Shown here in pieces: positions 22,432 to 31,382 of a stretch of 35,141 nucleotides of DNA. Every line of letters begins with the position of its first letter. Within the stretch, counting starts at the first letter, position 1. Source of the stretch: a virus. The stretch covers positions 1-35,141 of the IMG/VR virus record IMGVR_UViG_3300024313_000504; one strand, given 5' to 3'. Both the position numbers and the translations under genes were made by a program. The notes under the pieces are model-generated. The model saw only the letters and a list, made by a program, of their open reading frames with translations, was not told the origin of the DNA and searched no databases.

Positions 22432-23517
22432 ATGGCAAGAGTTTGGATGGTAAGTGATTCACATTTAGGGTGTAGATCAAATTCTGTATTATGGCTTAAT
22501 ATTATTGAAGATTACTTTTTTGAGTTTTTTATACCTTTAGTTAAAAAAGAATATAAAGAAGGTGATGTTCTTTATCATTTAGGCGATGTGTTTGATAATC
22601 GTCAGAGTGTTAATTTAGCTGCACAAGATTTGGCAATCAGAGTGTTTGAAGAATTAGGTAAAATATTTCCTGATATTCATATCATAGTTGGTAATCATGA
22701 TATTATGAGAAAGAATTCAAATGATATAGCATCTGTGGATTGTTTAAAATATTTACCTAATGTTACTGTTCATAAAGAACCTAGAATTTTAAAGTACGGT
22801 AATGCTAAATGTTTGCTTATGCCGTGGCGAAGAGACCATAAGCATGAAAAAGAAACTTTAGATTCTATTAAGGAAAATATCGATTATATGTTTTGTCATA
22901 CTGAAACAAGAGGTGTACAAACTTCTCCTAGTACAAAACATTTACATGAAGGTGGTAATGATGTAGGAATATTTAAAAGATTTAAAAGAGTTTATTCTGG
23001 CCATATTCATTATAGACAAGATAAACAAAATTTTGTTCTTGTAGGTAATCCTTACCAAATGACAAGATCTGATAGAGGCAATCAAAAAGGTATCTATGTA
23101 TTGGATTTAGATACAGGTAAGCATGAATTCTTTATGAATAAGAGGAGCCCAGAATTTATAAGGTATTATATTAATGATATCTTGGAGATGCGTATGGATG
23201 ATATAAAGAAAGAAATAAAGGATAATTTTGTGGATGTTTTTATACCATCAAATGTACTAGGTAAATATAACATTAATATGTTTATGGATTATTTAGATGG
23301 TGTTGCTAGAAAATTAGAACCTAGGATTTATGATGAAGAAAATCCTTATGATAGAGAAGATGGGGAAATGTCTGATTTTAACGGAGAACTTAACCTAATG
23401 AATATTGCAGCAGAATACATTAATTCTCTAGAATATGAAGAAGATTTAAAGGAAAGGTTAAAGGTATCGGTACAGGATTTATATAAAAGAACATTATCAC
23501 CTAACTATGAAGATTAA
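22432..23517 (+). CDS. 47: Recombination nuclease subunit gp47 (Mre11/SbcD-like)
   Basis: 361 aa metallophosphoesterase. Motifs are DSH (D9, H11) in VSDSHLG, GDVFD (D52), GNHD (N88, H89, D90), H156 in FCHTE, and GHIH (H191, H193). With gp46 it resects DNA ends for recombination-dependent replication and helps degrade host DNA in T4. The C-terminal part (after about 240) is helical and should bind the gp46 coiled-coil base. The end overlaps the gp46 start by 11 nt, as expected for a coupled complex. Confidence 0.96.
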   Translation: MARVWMVSDSHLGCRSNSVLWLNIIEDYFFEFFIPLVKKEYKEGDVLYHLGDVFDNRQSVNLAAQDLAIRVFEELGKIFPDIHIIVGNHDIMRKNSNDIASVDCLKYLPNVTVHKEPRILKYGNAKCLLMPWRRDHKHEKETLDSIKENIDYMFCHTETRGVQTSPSTKHLHEGGNDVGIFKRFKRVYSGHIHYRQDKQNFVLVGNPYQMTRSDRGNQKGIYVLDLDTGKHEFFMNKRSPEFIRYYINDILEMRMDDIKKEIKDNFVDVFIPSNVLGKYNINMFMDYLDGVARKLEPRIYDEENPYDREDGEMSDFNGELNLMNIAAEYINSLEYEEDLKERLKVSVQDLYKRTLSPNYED

Positions 23518-25177
23518 AAAAGTAGAATTTAAAAACTTTGCGAGCTACGGTAATCGTACACAAGTAATAGAATTTGATAAAGACAAGAGTGATCTTTATT
23601 TAGTTCTAGGTGGAAATGGTGCAGGTAAAAGTACATTAGCAAAAGTTATAACTTATCTATGTTACGGTAAAGTAGAAGGATCAACATTAAAGGATTTGCC
23701 TAATAGAGTAAACAGCGCTCTTTGGGGTAAGATACATTTAGAATCTAAAAACAATACGGTTGAAATAGAAAGAGGAATTAATCCCGGTATTTTTAATGTA
23801 AAAATAAATGGATCTGAATATGATGTTGCAGGTAAAGTAAATTTACAAGATTTTTTAGAAACAGAAATTTATGAAATACCTTATCATGTATTTAAGAATG
23901 TAATTATTTTATCTGTAAATGATTTTAAGTCTTTTATTACAATGTCACCTTATGACAAGAAAAGAATCATAGATAAGATATTTGGATTTTCTATCATTAA
24001 TGAAATGGCTGAAGCTGTTAAAGAAAAGAGGAGAACTATTATTGAGGAGATAAGAACATATGATGATGAAATAAGAACTCTTAATGAATCAATAGAATCT
24101 GTAATTGATAAGATAAAGCATTTTGAAAAGGTTAGTAAAAATAAAGATGCTGAAAAAATTAAAATTCTTAAGGAGAAGTTATTGCAGTTAAATGAAAATA
24201 GAAAAAAACTAAAAGAGCTTACATCTGCAACGAAAATTAACTTAGAAAAATTAGATGAAAATTCAAGAAAGCAAAACAATAAAAAATCAACATTAAATTC
24301 TAAGATTAATACTGTTAAGAAAGAACTTAAGCTATACGAAAACAACGAATGCCCTACATGTACAGCTCCTCTTAATTCTGATTTTCATTTAGATATTAAA
24401 AAAGAAAAACAAGATTCTTTAGATTTATTATTTACTGAATGGAATCAAATAAAAGACGATGCAGAAAAAGCAGAGGCTGAATTAACTGATCTTAGGCAAA
24501 AAGGTAGGAAGATACATGTTAAGGTTGGTCAATTAGAAACTCAAATGGAAGCCATTAAAGATAAGTTAATTGAAATGGCTGATAAAGATGAATCGGAATC
24601 TGGATCTCATCTTAAGCAATTAGTAAAAGATTTTAAAACTAGGAAGGATGATAAATCTACCGGTAAACTAAAGAGTGAAGGTCAGGATTATTACTTAACT
24701 ATCTTAGAAAACATTATGGGTGAAAATGGAATTAAGAACTTAGCAGTAAGATCTATACTTCCTTCTTTTAATAACCACATCCAATTAATGGGGAGAGAGA
24801 TGGGAATACCGTTTGGTATTAGATTTAATGAAAAGTTTTATTGTTCTCTCCATCATTTAGGAACAGAGATTAGCCCTAAGACATTAAGCACAGGTGAAAA
24901 GAAAAAGGTTGATTTTGTAATCATCATGGCATTAATAAAAATGATTAAGGTTAGATTCCCATCACTAAACATTTTGTTTTTAGATGAAATCTTCTCTTCT
25001 ATTGACTCTGATGGTGTACACCATATAATTAACATACTTCATAATACAATACAAGATATAGGCCTTAATACCTTTGTTATTAATCACACAGTTTTACCAA
25101 GCGAATATTTTGATAAAAAGATTGAAATAACTAAAGATGGTGGCTTTAGCGAATTTAACATTGAATCTATTGGATAA
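23507..25177 (+). CDS. 46: Recombination nuclease ATPase subunit gp46 (Rad50/SbcC-like)
   Basis: 556 aa SMC-like ATPase. Walker A is GGNGAGKST (35-43). A coiled-coil arm runs from about 165 to 380. The zinc hook is CPTC (C282, C285) at its tip. The ABC signature is LSTGEKKKV (460-468), and Walker B is ILFLDEIFSSID (D493, E494). The order and length match T4 gp46 (560). It pairs with the overlapping gene 47 product. No promoter-like element lies directly upstream, consistent with cotranscription from gene 47. Confidence 0.96.
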   Translation: MKIKKVEFKNFASYGNRTQVIEFDKDKSDLYLVLGGNGAGKSTLAKVITYLCYGKVEGSTLKDLPNRVNSALWGKIHLESKNNTVEIERGINPGIFNVKINGSEYDVAGKVNLQDFLETEIYEIPYHVFKNVIILSVNDFKSFITMSPYDKKRIIDKIFGFSIINEMAEAVKEKRRTIIEEIRTYDDEIRTLNESIESVIDKIKHFEKVSKNKDAEKIKILKEKLLQLNENRKKLKELTSATKINLEKLDENSRKQNNKKSTLNSKINTVKKELKLYENNECPTCTAPLNSDFHLDIKKEKQDSLDLLFTEWNQIKDDAEKAEAELTDLRQKGRKIHVKVGQLETQMEAIKDKLIEMADKDESESGSHLKQLVKDFKTRKDDKSTGKLKSEGQDYYLTILENIMGENGIKNLAVRSILPSFNNHIQLMGREMGIPFGIRFNEKFYCSLHHLGTEISPKTLSTGEKKKVDFVIIMALIKMIKVRFPSLNILFLDEIFSSIDSDGVHHIINILHNTIQDIGLNTFVINHTVLPSEYFDKKIEITKDGGFSEFNIESIG

Positions 25178-25183
25178 ATAGAA

Positions 25184-25194
25184 TATAAACAAAG
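25184..25194 (+). promoter_or_regulatory. Promoter-like element before the gp15-like gene
   Basis: TATAAACAAAG, a shortened version of the recurrent element, 19 nt before the ATG at 25203. It would mark the switch from replication to morphogenesis genes. Confidence 0.4.
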
Positions 25195-25202
25195 TCTAAT
25201 AG

Positions 25203-26159
25203 ATGTCAGCATATAACCAGGAATTTAATAAAGATAATACTATACTCAGATACCTAACTGTTGGTATGTTAGCTGAATTAAGTAAAAAGGTATACTTTTA
25301 TAATCAAATAGATGAGGATACTTTAAAGAAAATTGAAGTACCTTTCTTTTATTCTATTTCTGGTAATGAGAGATTTCTTTTAGATAACTTTATGTTTGAT
25401 GCTGAAAAGACAGGTAAAGCAATAGGTGATTATGAAGTAGTTCCTCGAGGAATAGTTCAAATGAATTCAATGTCTATTAGCGCCGATGAACAAACTAATA
25501 AGTTTACGCGAGCAGAATTTGTAAGAGAGTGGGATGGTGTGTTAAAGACATTTTCTTTAATGACTAACTTTTTACCAATAACTATAGGATTCAGCGTAAC
25601 TATTATTTGTTCTGATAATTTAGAGATGTTAAAGGTTACTGAAGCCATTATGAGTAAATTATATAAAGGCACTTTATTTAATGTAGATTTAGGTATGTTC
25701 AGAGTTAATGCTTCAATGTCAGTGCCAGAGGATTATTCACAAGATAGGTTATTTGAATGGGGGCTTAATGACAAAAAAGAATTTCAGGTTACTTTTGAAA
25801 TGGAATTAAAATCATTTATGCCAGTATTTGAAAGTGGTATTTTATTACCAGAGATTGATTTTATTACTAAAGAAGCATTAAAAGCCAATCCTAATGCATC
25901 AGGTGTTGGTCAACTTAGGTGTGATGATAGTGGAAATATGGGAATCTATTTCGGTGGCATATTCCAAACCTTTAAATTTAGTGATAATGATATAAGAGTT
26001 GCTCCGGTAACGGCAATGTATAGTAATAGTGGATTTAATAATACTACTGATGAAGAAGTAGGTGGGCCATTTGAAGAAAGAGAGATTGATTCATCACCTA
26101 AACCACTAGAAAGTAAACCCAGTAAGGTTTATCGTAATGCTAATAATGATGAAGGATAA
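25203..26159 (+). CDS. 15: Probable tail completion/sheath terminator protein (T4 gp15-like)
   Basis: 318 aa. The order of features resembles T4 gp15: an N-terminal ILRYLTVGMLAELSKKV, a VPFFYSISGNERF segment (T4: VPITYASKEHF), a central VPRGIVQMNSMSI strand (T4: LPRINLHLVDF), PITIGFSVTIICSDNLEML (T4: PIKMIYELSIFTRYEDDMF), and a final RLFEWGLNDKKEFQVTFEME (T4: RRRIEWSLTFEV). The C-terminal 60 residues are acidic, Pro- and Ser-rich and probably disordered, as in T4. gp15 caps the tail and joins it to the head. The identification rests on remembered T4 sequence and overall pattern, so it is probable rather than certain. Confidence 0.65.
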   Translation: MSAYNQEFNKDNTILRYLTVGMLAELSKKVYFYNQIDEDTLKKIEVPFFYSISGNERFLLDNFMFDAEKTGKAIGDYEVVPRGIVQMNSMSISADEQTNKFTRAEFVREWDGVLKTFSLMTNFLPITIGFSVTIICSDNLEMLKVTEAIMSKLYKGTLFNVDLGMFRVNASMSVPEDYSQDRLFEWGLNDKKEFQVTFEMELKSFMPVFESGILLPEIDFITKEALKANPNASGVGQLRCDDSGNMGIYFGGIFQTFKFSDNDIRVAPVTAMYSNSGFNNTTDEEVGGPFEEREIDSSPKPLESKPSKVYRNANNDEG

Positions 26160-26181
26160 TTAACTCTAAGATCCTAGAATA

Positions 26182-26193
26182 TATAAAACAAAT
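26182..26193 (+). promoter_or_regulatory. Putative phage promoter, TATAAAACAAAT
   Basis: Variant of the recurrent element (TATATAAAACAAAT from 26180), 25 nt before the ATG at 26207. Confidence 0.5.
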
Positions 26194-26206
26194 CAAATTC
26201 TATAAT

Positions 26207-28183
26207 ATGGAAAAAGTTATTAAAGAAGGTCAGACACAAGTTTATATGGGCGGCGGAATAGATCGTCAATATGGTGTTAATACTGACGCACCTTACCTTA
26301 ATACTCCACCACAGCAACTAATTGATATAGTTGGTGTTCTGTTTTCCCAAAGCGGTAAAACTAAATTGGATGGAAAAAATGGTAAAGTAGTAGAAGGTGG
26401 GCCGATGACAGACTCACAAGTTCTTACAATTCTGGTAGGAATGGGAACGCCTCAACAATTAGCAATGAGTGCTATTAACGCCTTTAAAGGAAATCAAATA
26501 GAAATTACAGAAAATAATAATAAACAAAAAAATCATAACGAAATGAAATTTACAATTGCTGAACTGCACGAAAATGTTATGAAGAGCATCGAAGCTTTAA
26601 AGGTAATGAATTCGGATAACTCCAGAGTTTCTTATACTGCTAACAATGCCCTCAACATTTTAGAAGAATCTCTCAAGGCATTCCCTATGAGATTTAAAAA
26701 CGAAGAAACTGAAGTAATCAGTGAAGAGATAGAAAACAATGTAAACCCTATGCTTAAGTTTACAATTGCTAAACAACTTCACAGAGATTTAGCATCTTCA
26801 GATTGGATTAATCCAATAAGAGAATTAAGATCTTATATTACAGGAGCTTATACAGATACAAAATGGTCTTTTAGAATAGCCGAAGCAGTATCACGTACAC
26901 AAACACAAAAAGGAAAAATGTTTGAAGGATTAGTAAATGATTTAGAAGGTTTATTAACTGAATCATCAGATTCTATAAAAGCTAAGTTTTCTTCTATTGC
27001 TGCAAAGAATCCATGGTCAATGGATTGTAAAGCTATTCTTAATGAAATGAAAGCAGAAGATAATAAAGCTTCTTCAAATGGAGGTGGACATATTTCTACA
27101 ATTCTTTCACCAGTTTTAGAATCAGAAAATGGATTAACATTCCACTTACATGGAAAGAATTATAACTTTGATGGAAAGGCAATTACTGAAACTGAAGTTA
27201 AAGATGCTAGATTCTTTGATGTATTAGAAGGATTAGGAATGTTTAAGAATATGAATAATACTTTAGTTACTTTCGGTGAAGGTAATGACAGAACATTAGA
27301 ATATAATTTAACTGAAGGTACTATTAAATTAGGAAATACTGATTTATCAAATGCTAGTATAATTGAATTAAAAGAATCTTTAATGGCTCTTAACTTTTTC
27401 GGTTATAGAAATCAATGGAAGATTGATAAAGTATGTAAATTCTTTGAATCTGTTGATCTTCTTGCTGAAATGGATAACTTTACAAATATTACTTCAAATG
27501 AATTTTCAAATTTATTTTTAACTATGATTAATGTCCAAGAAGGATTTTATGTAAATAAAGTTAATTCTGGAATGCACGTAAATGAAATGGTATTTGTATC
27601 TTCTGCAACTGAGACAGTTAAATTAGTTAAGGAATTTATTAACTATGACGCTTCTCCAATTTTATCAGAACAACTGATTGCTGAAAATAATGAAGTTGCT
27701 AAAGTTGAAAAGGAAAGATCTGATATTTCAGATAAAATTTCATTTTTAGAAGAAAAGAAAGCAAAGGTAAAAGAAGCTATTAATAAACTTGGCGAAACTG
27801 AGGAACTTACTGAAGCTATGAATCTGTTAGAAGAAGAAATTTCTAAGTTTGAAAAATCTTTACAAGAAACATATGACAAAGTTGTATTAGGTGGTAACAA
27901 AGGCGATAAGTCTAAAACACACGACGGAGAAGATTTTGAAGAAGAAGATGAAAAGAAAGAAGAAGCAGTAACAGAAAAAAAAAGTCGTAACGATTATTTA
28001 GACGATGGATTTGTTGAAGCTGAGATTGCTAAAAATGGTAACGGTCTTAAAAAAGGTATGGAAGTTATGGTAAGTGCTGAAGACTATACTTCTTTAGGTG
28101 ATGATGACCAATTAGAATGTATTAACCCTAAAACTGGAAAATCTACAATTTGCCCAAAGAGCCAATTGAATGTTAAGATTTAA
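26207..28183 (+). CDS. Large protein of unknown function, possibly a virion or head-core protein
   Basis: 658 aa, no family recognised. Residues 1-100 begin with a Gly/Tyr-rich segment and contain MTDSQVLTILVGMGTPQQL. An A-rich, Asn/Lys linker (101-112) leads to M113, after which the sequence restarts as MKFTIAELHENV; a similar MLKFTIAKQLHRDL lies at 182-195. Residues 492-558 are a strong coiled coil. 566-600 is acidic and Lys-rich. 601-658 looks like a small folded domain (KKGMEVMVSAEDYTSLGDDD). An ATG at 26543 (M113) is preceded by AATAATAATAAAC, nearly the promoter element, so a shorter product is possible. Position between gp15-like and gp55 genes suggests a structural role (inference). 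Confidence 0.72.
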   Translation: MEKVIKEGQTQVYMGGGIDRQYGVNTDAPYLNTPPQQLIDIVGVLFSQSGKTKLDGKNGKVVEGGPMTDSQVLTILVGMGTPQQLAMSAINAFKGNQIEITENNNKQKNHNEMKFTIAELHENVMKSIEALKVMNSDNSRVSYTANNALNILEESLKAFPMRFKNEETEVISEEIENNVNPMLKFTIAKQLHRDLASSDWINPIRELRSYITGAYTDTKWSFRIAEAVSRTQTQKGKMFEGLVNDLEGLLTESSDSIKAKFSSIAAKNPWSMDCKAILNEMKAEDNKASSNGGGHISTILSPVLESENGLTFHLHGKNYNFDGKAITETEVKDARFFDVLEGLGMFKNMNNTLVTFGEGNDRTLEYNLTEGTIKLGNTDLSNASIIELKESLMALNFFGYRNQWKIDKVCKFFESVDLLAEMDNFTNITSNEFSNLFLTMINVQEGFYVNKVNSGMHVNEMVFVSSATETVKLVKEFINYDASPILSEQLIAENNEVAKVEKERSDISDKISFLEEKKAKVKEAINKLGETEELTEAMNLLEEEISKFEKSLQETYDKVVLGGNKGDKSKTHDGEDFEEEDEKKEEAVTEKKSRNDYLDDGFVEAEIAKNGNGLKKGMEVMVSAEDYTSLGDDDQLECINPKTGKSTICPKSQLNVKI

Positions 28184-28200
28184 TAACCCTTTATAATATA

Positions 28201-28237
28201 AAGAGCCGGTAGTAATAATAAACTATCGGCTTTTTTT
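28201..28237 (+). terminator. Intrinsic terminator before the gp55-like gene
   Basis: AGCCGGTAG pairs with CTATCGGCT (one G-T pair), can be extended by AAG/TTT to 12 bp, has the loop TAATAATAAA, and is followed by a run of seven T. Confidence 0.9.
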
Positions 28238-28240
28238 GTA

Positions 28241-28252
28241 TATAATAATAAA
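28241..28252 (+). promoter_or_regulatory. Promoter of the gp55-like sigma gene, TATAATAATAAA
   Basis: Exact match to the recurrent element (TATATAATAATAAAT from 28239), 25 nt before the ATG at 28266 and directly after the terminator T-run. If gp55 recognises this element, the sigma gene would stimulate itself. Confidence 0.62.
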
Positions 28253-28265
28253 TAAACATTTACAA

Positions 28266-28631
28266 ATGGCAAGAAAAAGAAATTATCTCAACAACAGAGA
28301 TCTTTTAGAAGAAATAATATTATCCAAAGAACAGGATGAGCTTACACCAAAGGCATTAGAGTTTTTAATGTTATTAGCTGATAAGTGTTCTAGAAAACTA
28401 TCATATGCAAACCCAGACGATAGACAAGACTGTATAGCATCTGCTTATATGGATCTATTTAAATATTGGAGAAATTTTAATCCAGAAAAATCAACTAATG
28501 CGTTTGCTTATTTTACTGAAATATGTAAAAGAGGATTTGCAAAAGGGTGGAATAAACTACATCCTAGAAAATATGCAGGTACTGTTTCAATTAATGGTAG
28601 TGCTGATAGTGACGGCATATATACTATATAA
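28266..28631 (+). CDS. 55: Late-transcription sigma factor, T4 gp55-like, short form
   Basis: 121 aa. The N-terminus YLNNRDLLEEIIL parallels T4 gp55 (YVNNKELLQAII). The core contains DDRQDCIASAYMDLFKYWRNF and NAFAYFTEICKRGFAKGW, a reduced sigma-70 region 2 as in gp55, which recognises TATAAATA late promoters. T4 gp55 has 185 residues, so this version lacks about 60 at the C-terminus, where T4 carries its clamp-interacting tail. I start the gene at 28266 because an upstream ATG at 28236 falls in the terminator-promoter overlap and would add a non-conserved leader. Its expected target is the TATAAWAATAAA element found throughout the window. Confidence 0.78.
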   Translation: MARKRNYLNNRDLLEEIILSKEQDELTPKALEFLMLLADKCSRKLSYANPDDRQDCIASAYMDLFKYWRNFNPEKSTNAFAYFTEICKRGFAKGWNKLHPRKYAGTVSINGSADSDGIYTI

Positions 28632-28638
28632 ATTTTAA

Positions 28639-29115
28639 ATGAGCATTAAAAAGGTAAAACCTACTTCAAAGTCTGGATTTAAACAAGGGTATTATAATCC
28701 TATTAATCCACAAAAGTATATAGGCCCTCATCCTATCATATATAGAAGTAGCTGGGAACGTAAGTTTTGCCATTGGTGTGATCATAATGAACAAGTAATA
28801 AAGTGGGCTTCTGAACCTTTTTCCATAAAATACTTTAATATGTTGGATAGTAAGTTTCATAACTATTATCCAGATTTTTATATAAAAATGGATAAAGCTG
28901 GTATAATTGAAGAATATGTAGTAGAAATAAAACCTAAGGCTCAATTACAAAAACCTAAACCACCAAAAAGAAAAACAGCAAAGGCACTTAAAAATTTTAA
29001 ACATGGATATGAAACTTATGTTAGAAACCTTTGTAAAACTGAAGCATTAAATAAAATGGCAAAACAGAGAAATTTTAAAGTAATGCTTTTAACAGAAGAC
29101 TCAAAATTATTCTAA
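28639..29115 (+). CDS. 4: Head completion protein (T4 gp4-like, nuclease fold)
   Basis: 158 aa, similar to T4 gp4/gp50 (150 aa). Shared stretches are YRSSWERKFCHWCDHNEQVIKW (28S-to-W segment; T4 YRSNWEKFFFEWLDKNPEIIAW), PYFxx/IKYF, and the acidic-core EYVVEIKPKAQ (T4 FFIEIKPKKE), which is the D/E-x-K signature of a restriction-endonuclease-like fold. The C-terminus ends KVMLLTEDSKLF (T4 KFRILTEDGLRAL). The protein completes the packaged head before tail joining. It starts 7 nt after gene 55, and its stop overlaps the next ATG by one base (TAATG). Confidence 0.9.
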   Translation: MSIKKVKPTSKSGFKQGYYNPINPQKYIGPHPIIYRSSWERKFCHWCDHNEQVIKWASEPFSIKYFNMLDSKFHNYYPDFYIKMDKAGIIEEYVVEIKPKAQLQKPKPPKRKTAKALKNFKHGYETYVRNLCKTEALNKMAKQRNFKVMLLTEDSKLF

Positions 29116-29690
29116 TGGCAATAGTAGGATCCTTTCAAGAAGACTTAGATATTTACCTTGCAGATTATAAAGGTAGAACTGGTGCTTCTAAACAATCAGA
29201 CAAAGACCTTAAAGGTATCGGTAGTATTGCAAAAGGATTATTAGATAACGGTAAGATGTATTCGTTTGAGTACTTTACACCAGACGAAACATTTTATGAT
29301 ACTTATCCTTTAGTATTAGGTTTAGGCAAAAGTGATAATGATCATCAATTAGGTTTAAACATCCACTACATTCCTTATGATTCTAGAATACCTTTTCTTT
29401 CTGATGTTTTTAAATCATTTAAAAGTACTATTGCTTCTGCAATAAATAAAGCACCAGGTAATCCTATAGCTCAACCTAGGTTAAGTGAATTTACCTATGA
29501 TAATTTAAAAAAATCTCTAGGTAGAAAATATAATCTTACTTATGCAATTAGACAGTATAGATTAGATAGAATGAGAAAACCTAGAATGTTAGGATATGAT
29601 GATTGGTATATAGGTGCTGTAAACAATCAAAATCATTTTTTTGGTGGAAATATTAATGAAGCGCAAGCATTATATTACAAGAATATATAA
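29115..29690 (+). CDS. Conserved morphogenesis-region protein, function unknown
   Basis: 191 aa. It contains MYSFEYFTPDETFYDTYPLV and LGLNIHYIPYDSRI, a combination (YPLV, then GLNxHYxP) I associate with uncharacterised proteins of T4-like phages. The C-terminal half is basic (LKKSLGRKYN, YRLDRMRKPRMLG) and ends aromatic. By position after gene 4 it could be the counterpart of T4 gp53 (baseplate wedge) or gp2 (DNA end protector), but I see no convincing similarity to gp53. It is coupled to gene 4 by TAATG. Its last codons contain the promoter element of the portal gene. Confidence 0.75.
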   Translation: MAIVGSFQEDLDIYLADYKGRTGASKQSDKDLKGIGSIAKGLLDNGKMYSFEYFTPDETFYDTYPLVLGLGKSDNDHQLGLNIHYIPYDSRIPFLSDVFKSFKSTIASAINKAPGNPIAQPRLSEFTYDNLKKSLGRKYNLTYAIRQYRLDRMRKPRMLGYDDWYIGAVNNQNHFFGGNINEAQALYYKNI

Positions 29691-29699
29691 ACAATAAAA
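29686..29699 (+). promoter_or_regulatory. Promoter of the portal gene, TATAAACAATAAAA
   Basis: Variant of the recurrent element (TATATAAACAATAAAA from 29684), 25 nt before the ATG at 29711 and overlapping the stop of the previous gene. Confidence 0.5.
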
Positions 29700-29710
29700 G
29701 ATAAAACAAT

Positions 29711-31357
29711 ATGGCAGGTTTTACTGATAGAAGAGGACCCTTAAGTACAGGTAATCCAGTAAGGAAGATTTTAAAGGATCTTTCTAATTTAGGCATGGCT
29801 TACGATGATATGATCATCCGTAATTCTCGTGCAGTAGGGTTTACAGAAAATCAAATGGGTTACCAATTTAATCCAATGGGTTCTGATGCTGATGATATGT
29901 ATAGTGCATTTGCTGCATTATCATTAACAGATACTACAATGAAAAAGAATATCTCTATATTTGATAGAGATTATGAAAAGAAAAGAGATCAGCTTAGAGA
30001 ATATGCAGTACAAGATGAAATAGAAGATATCCTAGATGTAATTACCGATGAGGCAATTGTATTTGATGAATCTAATTTTATGGCATATTCAAATTTTCAT
30101 GGACATATTGCAAGTTCTATCGAAGATGAGATTGGTGATGTATATAATAACCTTTATAATTACTTTGGTTTTAATGATTCAGTTCAGCCATGGAATTATT
30201 TTAGAAAATGGTTAGTAGATGGATTCCTTGCTTTTGAGATAGTATATAATGATAAACAGACAGAGATTATAGGATTTAAAGAATTAGACCCTATTTCCTT
30301 AATGCCTGGTATAGATACTGACACTGGAAAGAAGCAATGGGTACAATATAAAGGACAGGGTGCTAAAGAGAGAAAGTTATGGGATTCACAAATCATATAC
30401 CTTTCTTATTCACAAGTTAATTCACCAATGAGAATATCTTATGTTGAAAGATTAATAAGATCATTTAACCTTTTAAGAATTATGGAAACAACTAGAATTA
30501 TCTGGGCTGTTTCTAATGCTTCATTTAAGACTCAATTTATTATACCTGTAGGTGGTAAATCTAAAACTAGAGCAAAACAATCATTAGCTTCATTAATGAA
30601 CTCATATAGAGAAGTTGTAGATTTTAACCAAGAAAGTGGTGAAATTGTAACTAACGGAAAACCAATGATGCCTTTTAATAAAGAATATTGGTTACCTTCA
30701 AAAGACGGTGATTCACCAGAGATTAGTACAATTGGTGGGGATGGACCAGACTTAGGAGATACTGAATCTCTTAAATATTTTGCAGATAGATTAAAATTGG
30801 CTTCTAAGATTCCTTTCTCAAGATTTGATAAAGAAGGTGGAAATACTTATGATATGGATGCTAGCGGAATGCTAAGAGATGAAATTAAGTTTTCTAAATT
30901 TGTTGATCGCTTAAGATCTATATTCCAAGAAATACTCGTAAAGCCAATGTATCTTCAAATGTGTCTTAATCATCCAGAATTAAAAAACGATGTTTCATTT
31001 AAATCCGGTTTAGGATTAGATTTTGTTAAGGATAACGTCTTTGAAGAAATGAAAGAAATGGAATTACAAACGAAAAGAGTAGATTTTATAGGTAACCTAA
31101 AAACTCAATTAAGTACCATGACAGCAGAAATGGAGGAAATTCCATACTTCGATTTAGGATTCTTGGTTAAGAGATATGGCGGCTTTACTCGTGAAGATTT
31201 AAAGGCTAATGCTAGAGCAAAAGAAAGAGCTGATTTAGAGAAAGAAAAATACTCAGATGAAGATATTGAAAAGATCCTTTTAGGTGCCGATAAAGCAGAT
31301 TTTAAACCAGAGAAGAAAGAAGGTGCAGCAGATGAAGATCCATTAGCAGACCTCTAA
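29711..31357 (+). CDS. 20: Portal vertex protein (T4 gp20)
   Basis: 548 aa, close to T4 gp20 (524). Recognisable portal segments include EYAVQDEIEDILDVITDEAI, WLVDGFLAFEIVYN, FKELDPISLMPGI, and KEYWLPSKDG followed by ISTIGG and LGDTESLKYFADRLKLASKIPFSR split around residues 330-375. The protein forms the dodecameric ring through which DNA is packaged and to which the neck attaches. The last 40 residues are charged and probably disordered. It is followed after 49 nt by the protease-scaffold gene in the T4 order 20-21-22-23. Confidence 0.95.
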   Translation: MAGFTDRRGPLSTGNPVRKILKDLSNLGMAYDDMIIRNSRAVGFTENQMGYQFNPMGSDADDMYSAFAALSLTDTTMKKNISIFDRDYEKKRDQLREYAVQDEIEDILDVITDEAIVFDESNFMAYSNFHGHIASSIEDEIGDVYNNLYNYFGFNDSVQPWNYFRKWLVDGFLAFEIVYNDKQTEIIGFKELDPISLMPGIDTDTGKKQWVQYKGQGAKERKLWDSQIIYLSYSQVNSPMRISYVERLIRSFNLLRIMETTRIIWAVSNASFKTQFIIPVGGKSKTRAKQSLASLMNSYREVVDFNQESGEIVTNGKPMMPFNKEYWLPSKDGDSPEISTIGGDGPDLGDTESLKYFADRLKLASKIPFSRFDKEGGNTYDMDASGMLRDEIKFSKFVDRLRSIFQEILVKPMYLQMCLNHPELKNDVSFKSGLGLDFVKDNVFEEMKEMELQTKRVDFIGNLKTQLSTMTAEMEEIPYFDLGFLVKRYGGFTREDLKANARAKERADLEKEKYSDEDIEKILLGADKADFKPEKKEGAADEDPLADL

Positions 31358-31382
31358 TAAAAACTTTACAGAGATTGTAATA

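Noticed and set aside
23950-24345. Long minus-strand open frames, such as the 131-codon frame inside gene 46
   Set aside because: They lie opposite well-supported plus-strand genes, have biased low-complexity composition, and lack their own promoter or leader context.
16511-25177. Clamp loader (44/62) and primase (61) genes
   Set aside because: I looked for Walker-containing AAA+ or zinc-primase proteins among the replication genes and found none in this window; they may lie outside it.
28236-28265. Upstream ATG of the gp55-like gene
   Set aside because: It would place the start codon between the terminator T-run and the promoter element and add ten unconserved residues. ATG 28266 is the usual distance from the TATAATAATAAA.
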